A stretch of DNA of 64,000 nt from Coffea arabica (GCF_036785885.1 NC_092324.1:31237001-31301000); one strand, 5' to 3'. Positions 43,894 to 56,030 are shown, counted from the stretch's first letter. Translations and numbers: made by a program. Notes: generated from the sequence alone by a model not told the origin.

Positions 43894-46625
43894 CAGATTT
43901 GCCGTCCCAAACTGTTTTGACTAAAAGTTAGGCTAGGAATGTCGGATTAAGGCGTGTGTGACACCGCTTCGAAGCTAAGAGAACGAATTGCAACTTTCAT
44001 GAAGGCCCTGTAATCCAGATCACAATGGAACTAGGGTAAAAATGCACAAGACAGTTTCAGCAGTTTCAATTCAGGTTACCGAACAGGCCCTGTTTGAACG
44101 ACCATAACTAATGACTCATAAATCGGAATCAAGAAATTCCAGAGGTGTTGGAAAACTCATTTATAAGACTATAACTTTTGTATTTTGACCAAAAGCTGAA
44201 TTAGTACAGAGGATAGGGAAAAACGGTTCCAATGTTCGTGCTCAGAACTGACCGGCTTCAACGGCAGTTCTGGCACCTTACATTGTTTTGGTCATAACTC
44301 AGGCTACCCTGATCGGATTGGGCTGAAATGTTACAGGTACAACGATGACTTAAGAAGCTACAACTTTCATGTTTTGGGAAAACCCTGAATCAATACGTAG
44401 CATAAAGAAAATTGGAGCCAAACTTCGGGTTCCGGGCTGCCCTGATTTCTAGTTTGAACGGTTTCGCGCGATGCAAACGCATGATTCGTTTCTATGGTTC
44501 TCATGCAAGTTTTTTAACCAACTTCATACCAAATAAACACACATATACCAGTTCCTAATTGCTCCACAAAAGACCCGAAATTCCTTTCCCAATTTAACCC
44601 CAAAATCTAACAAACACTAACCATATTCTATACTTTTAATCTTACAAGTTCAACTAACCTCCAAGCCTAACCAAGCACACCCTAACCATCTAAGCCCTAG
44701 CTAAGCCAAACTAACTCCCCCTTAAGCTAGGGTTCCATGGCCAAATCTGATTTTGCTATGAATCAACCATACAAGTGAACTTATCACACCAAAGATTCCA
44801 TTTACAAGTCAAACAACCAACAAAATCAACTTAAAGAACCATGAAGCAAGAAGCCCTAATTTTTCATAGCCTTGACCGAAATTTATGCAGTAATAAACCA
44901 CTAAAATAAACCATTAAACTACTCAATATTCACCATATAAACCATAAAAGTGTACAATCACAACAAGAGAATCACTTTCATGGCTTCAAGATTCATTCAC
45001 CCAAAAACCAACTTCCAAGTGAGATGATTTACCTTCAAGTAAGCTTTGTAAGTGATGGAACTACAACAATCAAGTGCCAAAGTTGTTGTCCTAAGCTCCA
45101 AGATCAAGATGGATAGCTAAACTTGAATGAACTTGGAAGAAATTTGTTTCTCCTCTTCAAGCTTCAATCTCGGCTCTCTCTCTATTTCTCTTTATTTTTG
45201 TTTTGTTTTAAACCTTATGGTTATCTTACAATTTCCTATGAGACATATAAGTCAAAGCTCATAAGAGATATTTTTTACTACAACCAATCATACCAAAGTT
45301 TGAATGTTGCTCCTTAACCCCTACAACATCACTTTCTCTTTCTTACACTCTTGCCCATAAATATATGAAAAGCTTTCAATTAATTCCATAGGACACAAAC
45401 TTAATCTAGTCTAAAACACTTAACCATACTTACTTGCTTCACAAATCACCCTCCTATATTAATCACCTATACTTAATCATACTTTATCCTACATAAAAGC
45501 AATTAAACAACAACCTTTTTGTCATAGGCAAAATTAGGGTTTTAAACCAACTTAGGACTTCTAATAAATTATAACACTAGAGGTTTTGCTAGTTTAGGGT
45601 TTTATAACCTTTTAAAACCTATTTAACTTTTGAAAAATAAATCGAATCCTATACTTACCTGTACCAAAACACACACTAGTATATCTAATTTTTAACAACA
45701 ACTCGAACTTGTGATTAATACAAAAACTAGGGTTTTATAAATAATCCAAATTAGGGTTTTCTAATAAATTAGTACAAAATAGAACAAAATGCTCTTAATA
45801 TCACATAATATTGAAATTAATGACTAACCGGGGTCTCACAGTCACCACGAAGAATTTCGAAATAACAAGTCCCAATTCAAATTAAGGCATTCAACTAGCC
45901 AAAAAGAGGGTTTTCTATCACTGAGATACTTTCGCAATTCGGCCACAACTCACTCAATTCAACTTGGAATTGAGCATGGTTGGTGGCGTTGGAAACTACA
46001 TTCATACGGCTACAATTTCACAGAAGGAATCATTTTAAAATTCTGTCCATATCTAGCTCATATTCGAGCATCAAGTTGCATCTCATAACATATTTTTCAA
46101 CACAGTCGAGAAACAGGGCAGGTGACTTTGAAAGGCTGGTACGGTTCACTCAAGTGGAATCAGGGAATGCATTTTATACCGTTGGAAAACTAAAAGTGTC
46201 TAGTTTCTAATGGCACAAATGGTACTCGATTTTGACATCGGAGCAAAGAGTTATAGTCATTTGAAATTTGCTGCTAGAGCAATTCGGGACACAATTTCCA
46301 GTTTTGAAACCATTTCGAAATCTAAACATTTACCCATCCAAATCATGTGATTTTTTGGTGAAAATTTTCCACACAACCTATGCAATATATCTAATCAAAA
46401 CCAAGTCAATTTAACCACAAAAAATTGCACCAAGGGACACAGCAATGACAGGGCAGAACCAGCCCCTTCGACCCTTTTGTTTCCTTTGAGTTTTCTTTTC
46501 ACCATTCAACTTATAATCACTTGTTTAAGCACTAAATCAACATAAACAACACCCAACATCATCACATCAGTTCATCAAGTCCATTGTGGGATTTCATAGA
46601 GCCCACTCATAAGATTTCCAACAAT

Positions 46626-47111
46626 GCCGATCCCTGATCATCCCAATGAGGTTGGGCCTGTCTAATCCCTCGTCCACGGTCTCGACCACTCTTTCATCCT
46701 TCCATTATCCTAGTTGTGTCTAGTGCAAGAAATGAGTCAATTACGTGGGAAAAATACTTAAAACAAGGACCAGTCACGAAAATATTAAAAATAACAATAA
46801 TTTACATTCATTAATACTTTCAAATCCATACAATTAGTAAGTCATGGGGGAGTACAAAAATACAGCACACAAGTGCCTCAAAAGTACTTTTAGCCATATA
46901 CGACTAAAGTAAAGTCAAGTGCCTCAAAAGTAGGCCACACAGTCATACAAAAATACAATGGCCTCAGCACTAGCATCACCCCAACTAATTCTAACTATAC
47001 CAGTCAAAAGAGTCTAAAGGGTCAATCACTCTGGACCTAGTCCACAGTTGGAATACCAGGTGGAATCTCCTCCTCAGGATCCTCCTCGGGATCCTCCCCC
47101 TGATCTGGACT
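46626..47111 (-). other. 3' internal region of the nested element, no gene
   Basis: Follows the 153-codon ORF in element sense. AT-rich with repeated AGTGCCTCAAAAGTA words (about 46871-46932). No gag or pol landmark was seen. Confidence 0.6.
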
Positions 47112-47573
47112 CTATATAATGTCCATCACCTCATCGACCAACCTACCAGTGTCTACTAGGATCCCAGAAACCCGATCTCGGATCTCCTTACCTAATCTAA
47201 TAAGTCGAGCCCTAACCCTCTGGAGCTCCTCGCGAGTGACCTCAGCCATAGCCACCTCGCTAGCTAATACCTCCTCAAGCTCAGCGATCCTCTCACCCTG
47301 ATCACTAACCATCTGTCTCAACTCATCCACCTCCTTCTGTAAATCTCGGTTGATGTTCACCAACTGATAACGCTCATCGTCCAGAGCTAGTATTAGATGG
47401 TTCGGGTAGGCAAACGTCAACCTACACGAACATCGAGGATACCTATGAGAGGGTGAGTAGCGCACACGAGCTCCCCCACCTAGAGCTCGGTAGTAAATAG
47501 GCCTAGAGGGCTCTACATGGCCATTAGCATGGCCATTCCCATTAGTTGCAGGGGTCCCATCCTCATTCTCCAT
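47112..47573 (-). CDS. Coiled-coil protein of the non-autonomous nested element
   Basis: Intact 153-codon ORF, the only one in the element. Its ATG lies about 145 nt downstream of the primer-binding site, in the position gag usually takes. Residues 1-25 are a Gly/Asn/His-rich, probably disordered start (NGNGHANGH). Residues 28-60 are basic and contain a CSC pair. Residues about 62-135 are rich in Leu, Glu, Arg and Asp with heptad-like spacing (for example ELRQMVSDQGERIAELEEVL), typical of a coiled coil. No zinc knuckle, protease or enzyme motif is visible. I do not recognise the family. It could be a reduced gag N-terminus, a domesticated multimerisation domain or an accessory protein. Its intact frame beside decayed neighbours suggests recent activity or selection. 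Confidence 0.65.
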   Translation of the reverse strand: MENEDGTPATNGNGHANGHVEPSRPIYYRALGGGARVRYSPSHRYPRCSCRLTFAYPNHLILALDDERYQLVNINRDLQKEVDELRQMVSDQGERIAELEEVLASEVAMAEVTREELQRVRARLIRLGKEIRDRVSGILVDTGRLVDEVMDII

Positions 47574-47717
47574 CTCTGCAAAACAACCACACTTTTCGGG
47601 TTAGAAACTTAGTCACTAGCTTGTTCAAATATCACTTAAGGTACGACTAAGTCATCCTAGCTCAAATCTCAAGGGTAAGGTTTTCAATATATGTCCCAAA
47701 TAAATCTCTAACCTAGC

Positions 47718-47729
47718 GCTCTGATACCA
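47718..47729 (-). other. Initiator tRNA-Met primer-binding site (nested element)
   Basis: The minus strand reads TGGTATCAGAGC, two bases from the 5' LTR edge at 47732. Confidence 0.9.
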
Positions 47730-47749
47730 ACTGTGACGCCCCCACTGCT

Positions 47750-47769
47750 CCCTAAGGCGAACCAAAGGG
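47750..47769 (-). other. UNCG-loop hairpin (nested element 5' LTR)
   Basis: Outer CCCT/AGGG and inner GG/CC pairs; the loop reads TTCG in element sense. 18 bp from the LTR edge. Confidence 0.6.
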
Positions 47770-48267
47770 TATCCGCGGAATGCCTGTCCAACTCTCGCCA
47801 GGACTCAAGACAATTCCCGTTCAAGCTTAATACAATATTAGCTATCACGACAAGGTAAAGTAAGAAAGAGAAATCGCTTCCATAAATAACATTCAAACTT
47901 ACACTACGAGTTCCACAATACATCAAGTTTCCAAAATATACAACTGCTAAAAGTCTAGTCGATTACATTCGAAACGCTAATACCAAAAGTACACCCCCAA
48001 GGGCTTCTTCGAGTTTCACTCCGAATCCGTTCCTCTTAAGGAAAACAAATCTACGGGGTGAGCAATTGCTCGTGAGTTGCTCGTGAGGCCAAGAACACAC
48101 ATGCAAGGATGTTGTCCAAGTAACAATCCCAATTAGCAAGTCAAACGATAATATTCGAGTAATTACAATTCAAGTGAAATTTAAACAGAAACGATTCAAG
48201 GATATGGTAGCTCTTAGGAGCTAATTTCCACTTATTTTGCCAATCTCATTCGTATACCTTCCCATGA

Positions 48268-48280
48268 TGACTCTCCGTCA
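48268..48280 (-). other. GTCA hairpin (nested element 5' LTR)
   Basis: 4-bp arms TGAC and GTCA close TCTCC, the weakest stem of the set. The same is at 38449-38461 in the 3' LTR. Confidence 0.5.
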
Positions 48281-48691
48281 ACCGGGTCGGTATTTCCAAT
48301 CCGTAGAACTCCACTTACTTCTCATGTCCGTCCACCATACATCGCACCGGGCCCGAATGTCATTTATAAGGTGATACTCCACGAGTATGCCAAGCGAGAT
48401 CTCTCCAATAGATCAAGTTTCTCATGTTATTCTCATGACTCATCGAGGTTCCCGACCAATCCCATGCCGGCTCGAGTCCCAAGGTCGGCTTATGAGTTTG
48501 GGCATCCCCCGTGTAATATTTTGAGAGTCGAGGAGATTCACTCGAACGACGTATGCAATCATAGCATACCATTTCATGACATTCAAGCATTCGATACATT
48601 CAAGCATTCATTTCATTTCAATTAAGTCATTCATGATCCATTCATTTCATTTCAATCAATTCAATCATGAGTCATTCATTTCAAATGAGAA

Positions 48692-48715
48692 CGAGTGCGG
48701 TAAAATACACACTCG
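48692..48715 (-). other. TAAAGTA-type hairpin (nested element 5' LTR)
   Basis: Arms CGAGTGCG and CACACTCG close GTAAAATA. Confidence 0.65.
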
Positions 48716-51700
48716 ACTCCATTTTCAAAATTTCCAATCATTAATAGCAGTTAAGCATGTATCAAGTTCGCATACACTTGACACTCACCAAGTAAAATAA
48801 GAAACAAGTGAGAAATGTCCACTCGAGGGTTCAGGCGTCCGCCGTGGGATCCTCTCGAAGGTCGTCCTGAGTGCCTGAGCAATTAATAATGAACTATTTT
48901 TGAAAATTTCAGATTTGACAAGCAATTTTTGAAAAATCATAACTCACTTTCTGAAAGTCCAAAATTGAAAAACTTAGTACCGTTGGAAACTACTTCCAAA
49001 GTACTAAAAGTTCCTAGAAGGAACTTTTCCATGATTCCAAATGGAAGACATTCAAATTTTGGCTTCAAATTGCTGCTTTGGAATACCAAGACAGTTTCGA
49101 GGTTGATTTTTGGCTAACTTTGGAAATTCGGTAAAATTCACAATATATGAACTAGCCTCTGAAATTTGGAACTCAATTAGAGTTACAAACAAAGTTTAAA
49201 ACACAATAGATGGAACAAGAATCGGAGTTTTGAGTACCAAGATATAGCAGCTCAAATTTGCTGAAATTTCCTCACTGAACAAAGATTTTCCAGATTTGAA
49301 ACTTGAAATTTGGGACTTTAGTTGAGCCTCGAAATGGACTTGGAATGGCACCAAATTTGGTAGTATTACCCTACCATATAAGAGCTATTCCTCTGTCAAA
49401 TTTCATGTAAAAATTTGTACGGGAAGTCAGTTAACAAAGCCACTAAAGTTCCAAGAATTTCTAAGGCAAATCTGCCTTGTACTTCCGTTTTCCCTTTTCT
49501 AACTTTTGGGTCAATGAAATCATCTCAACATGGTTCATTTATGAAGACAAGGTCTAAGAAACATCCAAGATACTTTTGGTAGGTGGTCACCACCAAGAAT
49601 TTCAAAATAACAAGTCCCAATTCAAATTAAGGCATTCAACTAGCCAAAAAGAGGGTTTTCCATCACTGAGATAGTTTAGCAATTCGGCCACAACTCACTC
49701 AATTCAACTTGGAATTAAGCGTGGTTAGTGGCGTTGGAAACTATACTCATATGGGTACAATTTCACAGAAGGAATTGTTTTAAAATTCTATCCATAACTA
49801 GCTCAAAATCGAGCATCAAATTGCAGCTCATAACAGATTTTTCAACACAGTAGAGAAACAGGGCATGTGACTTTGAAAGGCTGGTACGGGTCACTCAAGT
49901 GGAACTATGGAATGCATTTTATACCGTTGAAAAACTGGAAGTGTCTAGTTTCTAATTCCACAAATGGCACTTGATTTTGACATCGAAGCAAAGAGTTATA
50001 GTCATTTGAAATTTGCTGCTAGAGCAATTCGGGACACAATTTCCAGTTTTGAAACCATTTCGAAATCTAAACATTTACTCATCTAAATCAAGTGATTTTT
50101 TGGTGGAAACTTTTCACACAACCTATACAACATATCTACATCAAAACTAAGTCAATTTAACCACAAAAAATTGCACCAAGGGACACGGCAATGACAGGGC
50201 AGAACCGGCCCCTTCTACCCTTTTGTTTCCTTTGAGTTTTCTTTTCACCATTCAACTTATAATCACTTGTTTAAGCACTAAATCAACATAAACAACACCC
50301 AACATCATCACATCAGTTCATCAAGTCCATTGTGGGATTTCATAGAGCCCACTCACAAGATTTCCAACAATATAGAGGTACCCACATGAATCTATAAGCT
50401 TCCAAGTGCAATATAACTTACATACACTAAGATTCAAGAGTTTGATCGTTAGTTACCTCCTTAGATGATTAAACCAGAAATTTTTGGCCCCTTGAAACTC
50501 AAGAAAACCATGAGAGTGCAGCCCCTTTCCTAGCTTAAGTTGATCTCTAAGTTATTTGCAAGGTGTAGTGTGATTTTGAGAAGATTTGGTCAAGAAATGA
50601 AGCAAGAAAATGAAGAGCTTTTGGTTCTTCTTCCTCCTAGTGTTGCATGGCTGCTTTGAGGAGAGAAAGAAAGAGTGTTTTGCTGATAATGAAGCTTCTT
50701 GAGGAAGCTTAAAAGTGTGTGGCCAAAAGTGTTTCAAAAGTCAACTAGGAATAGTGCGCGTTCGCGCGTGTTTCGTGCTCGATTCCTCTCAAGTTTGTTT
50801 CACTTGTACACTAAACCTCTAATGCACTTCCATTGATACTATTATTATTCACTCTTAATAGTCTAAAAATAAAGGTCTAAAGTCCCGCGCGCGCTAAAAC
50901 GCGTACTTCCGATTTGTGCGCGATAGAGCGAAATTTCTAAGGAATTCTTGTAACGATAGTATTACTAACTAATACTTGAGTATTTAAACATAAAAATACC
51001 TATTTTAAGACTAATGTACGAGTCTTCAATCTCTAAACTCACTGTACCCTCAAATCGATTATTGCCTCCAAACGCGTATTCACTATTCTCACTAGACGAG
51101 CTTCCAAAAATTAAATTTTGCAACAAGCCATTTTTAAAATATATGTAAGTCATAATTCCATGTAAAAAAAGGTTGAAATAAAATATTCGGAGTAAACGGG
51201 TAATTAAATATTTAAATAAGCTAATAATAAGAATTTAAAATAAGTAAATTTGTGAGTCCTCACAAATTAACACTCCATATCTTCCATATTTTTTGTTGCT
51301 TTATTTGGACAAAAAACAATGAGCACTCTCAACAAAACCACAACAACTCCAACCAACACTACTGACTTTCCTCAACTCACTCTCTTGGTCCTTTTCTTTG
51401 GTTTTTCAAGACACAAAGTTTTTTCCCCAACTCTCACTCACTCTCGGCCATCTCCCTTCCCCATCTCAATCTCATAAGAAAAAAAAATTCCCTCCCTCTC
51501 AACTCTTGCTCTTTTCTTTTTTCTCCCAAAAAATTCCCAAGGCAACAACTTTCCCTCAATCTCCCTTTCACTCTCGGGCTCCCTCATCTTTTTCCCCTCT
51601 CAAACACACATGCACTAGACACAAGTACTAAGACTCCAACTCTCTTTTTATCTCGGCTCTCTCTCCCTATCTCACTCTCTCAATTCTCAATTCCCACAAC

Positions 51701-54684
51701 ACCCGCACACAAAATTAGAAAAAAGGAGCAACCGGTAGGGACAGTTGAAGCTTGAAATTTCATCAAAACTTTAGCCAAGACACTACAACTTTCATTGAGG
51801 TTTTTTTCAGCTTTTATTTTTTTAATTAATTATATTAAATGCATGTTTTGTTGCTTATTTTTCTCTTTCTTTTGCTGGTTTTGTTATTGTTGTGTTGTTG
51901 GGAAAGCCATAGGACAAGATTAAGGAAGGAAGATAGGTTTTGTGTATGCTTGTTAGATGTTTGAAAAAATGCTTAAATAGACAATCGAATTAAAGTGCTC
52001 ATTGTTGTTTATATACTTTGTTTAAATAGATGATTATGGCTAGTGCAAGGCCTGAAAATGTTGGTTGTTCAAATATTTTGAAATTTTGAACCTTTGAAAC
52101 ATGTGACTATTTTTTCTTCATTTTTGGACTATTTTGCTTTAATTTATCATATTGCTATTTTTTTTATTGATTTCATGTTATAGTTGTATTGTAAAAATCA
52201 TAGGGAGTGTCTTGATATAAATTTTATGATTTTTGGTGAAGATTTGAGTGGTTTTAAAAAATAAAAATTGGACTATTCTTGGCAATTTTGGCAATTTCCA
52301 TTTGTTTTTTGCAAAATCTAAACCCAAAAATGGATTCTATGCGAAAAGTCGAGTTGGGAGGTGTATTTTGGTGATTTTTGTGACCGGAGAGGTCGCGGCG
52401 ACCGGTAGCGATCTGGCGGCGTTGGCGTTTGCCATGGCCGCCAATGGCTGAAGCTTCAGCCTCACCGGACAGGAAGAAGAAGAGAAAAAGAAAAGAAAAA
52501 GAAAGAAAGGAAAGAAAATAAAGAAAAAAAATTTTGTTGGTTTCTTTTTTTTTTTTTTTTTTTCTGGTTAGCTTATACTTATTTTTTTGTTGGGCTTGTG
52601 ATTAGATTTTGAAGTTAAGTCAACGTTTCATATTATTTAAATTTGTCTAAATTTTCATTTGGGCTCATTTTAGTTTTAATGAAAATAGCCTGCATCTTTC
52701 CTTTGGGCTAGAGCAGTCCAACCCAAGCAAAAATAATGGTTCAATTTCGTTTCTTTAATCTTTGCCCAAATCAAAAATGAATTTTGCGCTCTAGTCCTAA
52801 TCTTTTGAGTAATTTTACTGTGGTCCAAAAAAAATTAGATTTCTTTCATTTAGATCCTTAATTTATTTGTATTTTGGCCCCCTAAACTTTATCTTAATTT
52901 AATTTTGACCCTTAAGTTTTTCTAATTTGCAATTTAGTCCCTAATGACTTTTTGATTTTCTCTATTATGATTTTTTCTTTTCTTTAATAGCTAATTATGT
53001 TCCTCTTGGTACCGTGATCTTTTTGTTGATTCTGTGTACAAATAGGGCAACTTTACCTCATTTAGTCACCACTTCAAAAGAGAGGTATCCCTATTATCCT
53101 TTATATGTTCTTGTGTGCTCTTACATGCTCCTAATATGTTTATGTGGTTTTACATGTTTTTTATTATTTATTTAGTTTAAATGTCTATTCAATTTTTTAA
53201 TGTTTGTTTAGTTAATTTTATAATTATTTGGGAGGTATTTAAATACCTCAAGATGTAATAAATAGGTAATATTTTTGCAAAAATTATAATTAGATAGCCC
53301 AACATAATAGATGAGATAGATAGATTAATTTTATCATGTTTTCCCCATTTTAGATTGTATATAGGTCCCTAAATGTAATAGACAGGATAGATAGATTTAT
53401 TTTATTATATTTTCCCCCATTTTAGATTGTAGTTAGACTCCCTACTGTAATAGATAAATTTTGTGTATTTACGTGGTTTATGTGTTTATATGCCTTATCC
53501 GCTTTCCTTAGGATTTTTGTATTTAAATATTAAACTTATGTGTTATGTGCTATGTGCTCTTACATATTTACTTGTTTTTATTCATGCTTTATTTATGTTA
53601 TTAAGTATTATGAATGCATGACGTCATCACACTAGTCCAACGCTAGTCGTGGCTTCTTTCTCTGCTTCCTTGCTAGTCTAACGCTAGTGAGGATTTCTAG
53701 AAATTGGTTAATCGAACGCTAAACCCTTATTTCTTCCAAGCGTTAGATTCATCTTTTTGCGTGTCATTCATTGTATTTTCATGTATTTTTTCATTTTTAG
53801 GCAACTTTTCTCATTTGCATGATATTGCCTCTATATTATTCCATCTACCCTCTATATGTGTGAACTTTATCATTTAGAATTGCATCACATTTGGGAAATT
53901 AGAAAATAAGTTAGTTTATTTGCTTGTTTAGGTTAGAAGATTTGCCTTTCAAATATGGGAAATGGACGATTATAGCTTTTTAGCTTAAAATACTCCATTA
54001 ATCTCTTAATAAGAAAAATTGTGTCACGAGTTATCATTTTCCGTACCCATTATGTTGCATTCTTTATTTTTTGATCACATATACCTATGTATATAATTTA
54101 ATTTTCTTTTCTCTTTTTTTGAATTTCATTTGTGCTTGCTCGTGATCCTTTCAAGGGATTATTTTGGCCTTCACAATTAATGCGATTGATATCAATTAAA
54201 TCTTGAATGGACATTTTGTCCATTTTGATATTTTCTTTAAATTTAAGTTTGCATCCATATAGGAAACATCCAAATGTGATAAATTTAAGGGTTAGATTAG
54301 GAAACTTTTGACTAAAGCTTGCAACTAACTTAGATTAGGTTGAAAGGGATTTGAGTCAATTGAATCATTGCCTTCCCTTTTTTCAACCTTGATTCCTGAA
54401 CTCATTTTCTCTTATTTTCAAAAATCTAGAGTTGTCTAAAAGGGTTTTATTTTTATTTTTATTTTTGTTAAAAATATTTTTGGGTGAATTGGTACACCTA
54501 AATTCAATACCAAGTGGCGACTCCTATTTTCTTAAAAACCCTTTTTAGACTAAAATTTTGGGCCCAAACTATCGCATTCTTTAAAGTCTCATTTTAGGCC
54601 CTTTTTCACTTATATATTTTTTAATGAAAAGTTCGTCTTTTGTAGACACCTTTTTCATGGCGAAAAATGGGCCGCGACGATTCT

Positions 54685-55090
54685 CATCTATCTATTTTTT
54701 CTAGATGGGAAAAAAGCAAAATGGCAAACAATGAATAATTAGTACAAACTCTAAAGAAGTTTAAAATTGCAATTATTTTGTTTATAGATTTCATTATATA
54801 GCCACTTTTCTCAATATGAAAATACAGGAGGTTAGAAGTTATGCTTTTTAGGACACCAAAAGTCTTCCTACTTTATCTCCTATATTCTTATCAGTGTTCG
54901 TTGTGTAAAATCTATAACCTTTCCTTGTCTTTTTTTTTACTTGTACCTAGAATTTCTTATCTTGTCACCATGTTGTCATTTTTCACCAAACTTTCATATC
55001 ACTTAAAGTAGACTGAAATTCTATGATATGTTTCATTGAATTCTCTGATGGAATATTTTCTTTAGCTATTGACCAAAATGACTATTTTAG
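54685..55090. other. AT-rich sequence, intron-like, no gene seen
   Basis: Continues the pre-insertion locus after the ATTCT duplication and ends in a pyrimidine-rich stretch and TTTTAG just before the exon-like segment at 55091. Confidence 0.5.
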
Positions 55091-55168
55091 GTGGAGAGTT
55101 TAGTTCCGAGCATCATAGCCATGTTTTCAAGTCCTAATGATGAATCTCCAGCAAATGTTGAACCTATT
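55091..55168 (+). pseudogene. Exon-like fragment of a UBC7-type ubiquitin-conjugating enzyme
   Basis: An open 78-nt stretch lies between an acceptor (TTTTAG at 55085-55090) and a donor (GTAAGT at 55169). Its 26 codons contain SSPNDESPANVE, a signature of the C-terminal part of UBC7/UBC13/UBC14-class E2 enzymes (yeast Ubc7, human UBE2G types), preceded by VES and SII as in that family. E2 enzymes carry ubiquitin on a cysteine, which lies in an earlier exon not found here. A Pro replaces a usual Leu at the sixth residue, and the last two codons read Pro-Ile where the family has Ala-Ala. The following exon was not found. It is more likely a captured or decayed exon than a working gene. An intact gene interrupted by the 31597-54684 stack is possible. 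Confidence 0.55.
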
Positions 55169-55500
55169 GTAAGTATAATAATAAAGTCAAAAAACTAATT
55201 TTTGCCCTTTTTAACTATTATGTTGTATTATCTATTTGATATTTTGATCTTTCCTTTCAATGGCATAATCTGCTTATGTATATGGAAACTAATGGCCTCT
55301 CTGGCATCCACAATTTACTTACTTGAGTGGAGCTTGATTGTATATGAAGGCAATGGACGTGAAATGTAGACTTGGATAGCATTTGGCAAAAGAGATTTAG
55401 GCATTTGCTTCATGTGATTCATAGATACAGATAAAAGTTGTTTGTAATGATGATCATAGCATTATTTTTTCTGTTATGTATTCTCTTATAATTTACTATG

Positions 55501-55891
55501 GTAACCATATCAAAGCTAGACTTAATATGTTATTTGCATTGCTTATAGTGTTAAGGTACATGCTAATGATGATAACATAGAATTGGAAGGGTTTACTATT
55601 AATCAAGAGTGAGTTTTAGATGTTTTCTTATTTTTTACCTTTAATCTAACAAGTTAGGTAACCATATCAAAGCTAGACTCAATCTGTTATTTGTATTGCT
55701 CATAGTGTTAAGGAACATGCTAATGACGATAACATAGAATTGGAAGGGTTTATTGTTAGTCAAGAGTGAGTTTTAGATGTTTTCTTATTTTTTACCTTTA
55801 ATCTAACAAGTTAGAATTGGAAGGGTTTATTGTTAGTCAACAGTGAGTTTTAGATGTTTTCTTATTTTCTACCTTTACTTTGACATGTTAG
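55501..55891 (+). repeat. 157-bp tandem repeat, 2.5 units, containing a mini-exon-like segment
   Basis: Unit 1 is 55501-55657, unit 2 is 55658-55814, and a partial third copy is 55815-55891 (copy of 55738-55814). Each full unit holds a 60-nt segment bounded by TAG and GTGAGT (55549-55608, 55706-55765). It is open in one frame and encodes similar peptides with HANDDNIELEGF in both. Whether these are exons is unproven. Confidence 0.8.
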
Positions 55892-56030
55892 TTAATTTTT
55901 TGTAGTGTTTGCTTCTTATTAGAAGGCTAAAACATATAGACAACCTGAGAGCAATCAATAGCATCTACCAAGTGCTCATTTTTGCTTTTTTTTTTTTTTT
56001 GTCTATCTATCTTCTTAGAACATCCAGACA

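Larger units (their letters stand above)
42718..45840 (-). mobile_element. Solo LTR (3123 bp) inserted in the nested element
   Basis: It starts TGAGACGACC and ends GGGTCTCACA, flanked by perfect GTCAC duplications (42713-42717, 45841-45845). The sister LTR at about 49585 shows the empty site. It is a different family from 39908-42642 but shares the four edge modules. Confidence 0.9.
37923..46625 (-). mobile_element. 3' LTR of the nested element, split by two solo LTRs
   Basis: The parts are 37923-39907, 42648-42717 and 45846-46625. They align in order with 47732-50371 of the 5' LTR. Homology stops at 46625, so about 893 bp equal to 50372-51264 is missing along with the polypurine tract. It holds about 220 bp (around 39077-39300) that the 5' LTR lacks. 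Confidence 0.85.
37923..51264 (-). mobile_element. Non-autonomous LTR element with a single short ORF, nested
   Basis: Flanked by AATTA (37918-37922 and 51265-51269). It has a 3' LTR at 37923-46625 (itself interrupted), a short internal region with a Met primer site, and a 5' LTR at 47732-51264. The internal region is about 1.1 kb with no gag or pol, so the element depends on another. Confidence 0.88.
47732..51264 (-). mobile_element. 5' LTR of the nested element (3533 bp)
   Basis: It starts TGTGACGCCC and ends TCCTCACA, flanked on the right by AATTA. It is uninterrupted and gives the empty-site reference for the two solo LTRs. It lacks about 220 bp found in the 3' LTR near 39077-39300. A GC-rich stretch with GCGCGC words lies at about 50755-50935. 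Confidence 0.9.
37714..54679 (+). mobile_element. Solo LTR beginning TGTAGACACC, split by a nested element
   Basis: The two parts are 37714-37922 and 51265-54679, about 3.6 kb once the insertion is removed. It starts TGTAGACACC and ends GGGCCGCGACG, with CG where CA is expected, so the last base is probably mutated. ATTCT flanks both ends (37709-37713, 54680-54684). A TGGCGACTCC block lies near its 3' end at about 54515. The second part is CT- and T-rich with a long poly-T near 52542. No coding region is supported. The terminal sequences resemble plant Tat/Ogre-type LTRs, but the family is uncertain. Confidence 0.75.

Noticed and set aside
52248-52451. 67-codon ORF with a GC-rich end
   Set aside because: It lies inside the solo LTR 37714-54679 and has no domain.
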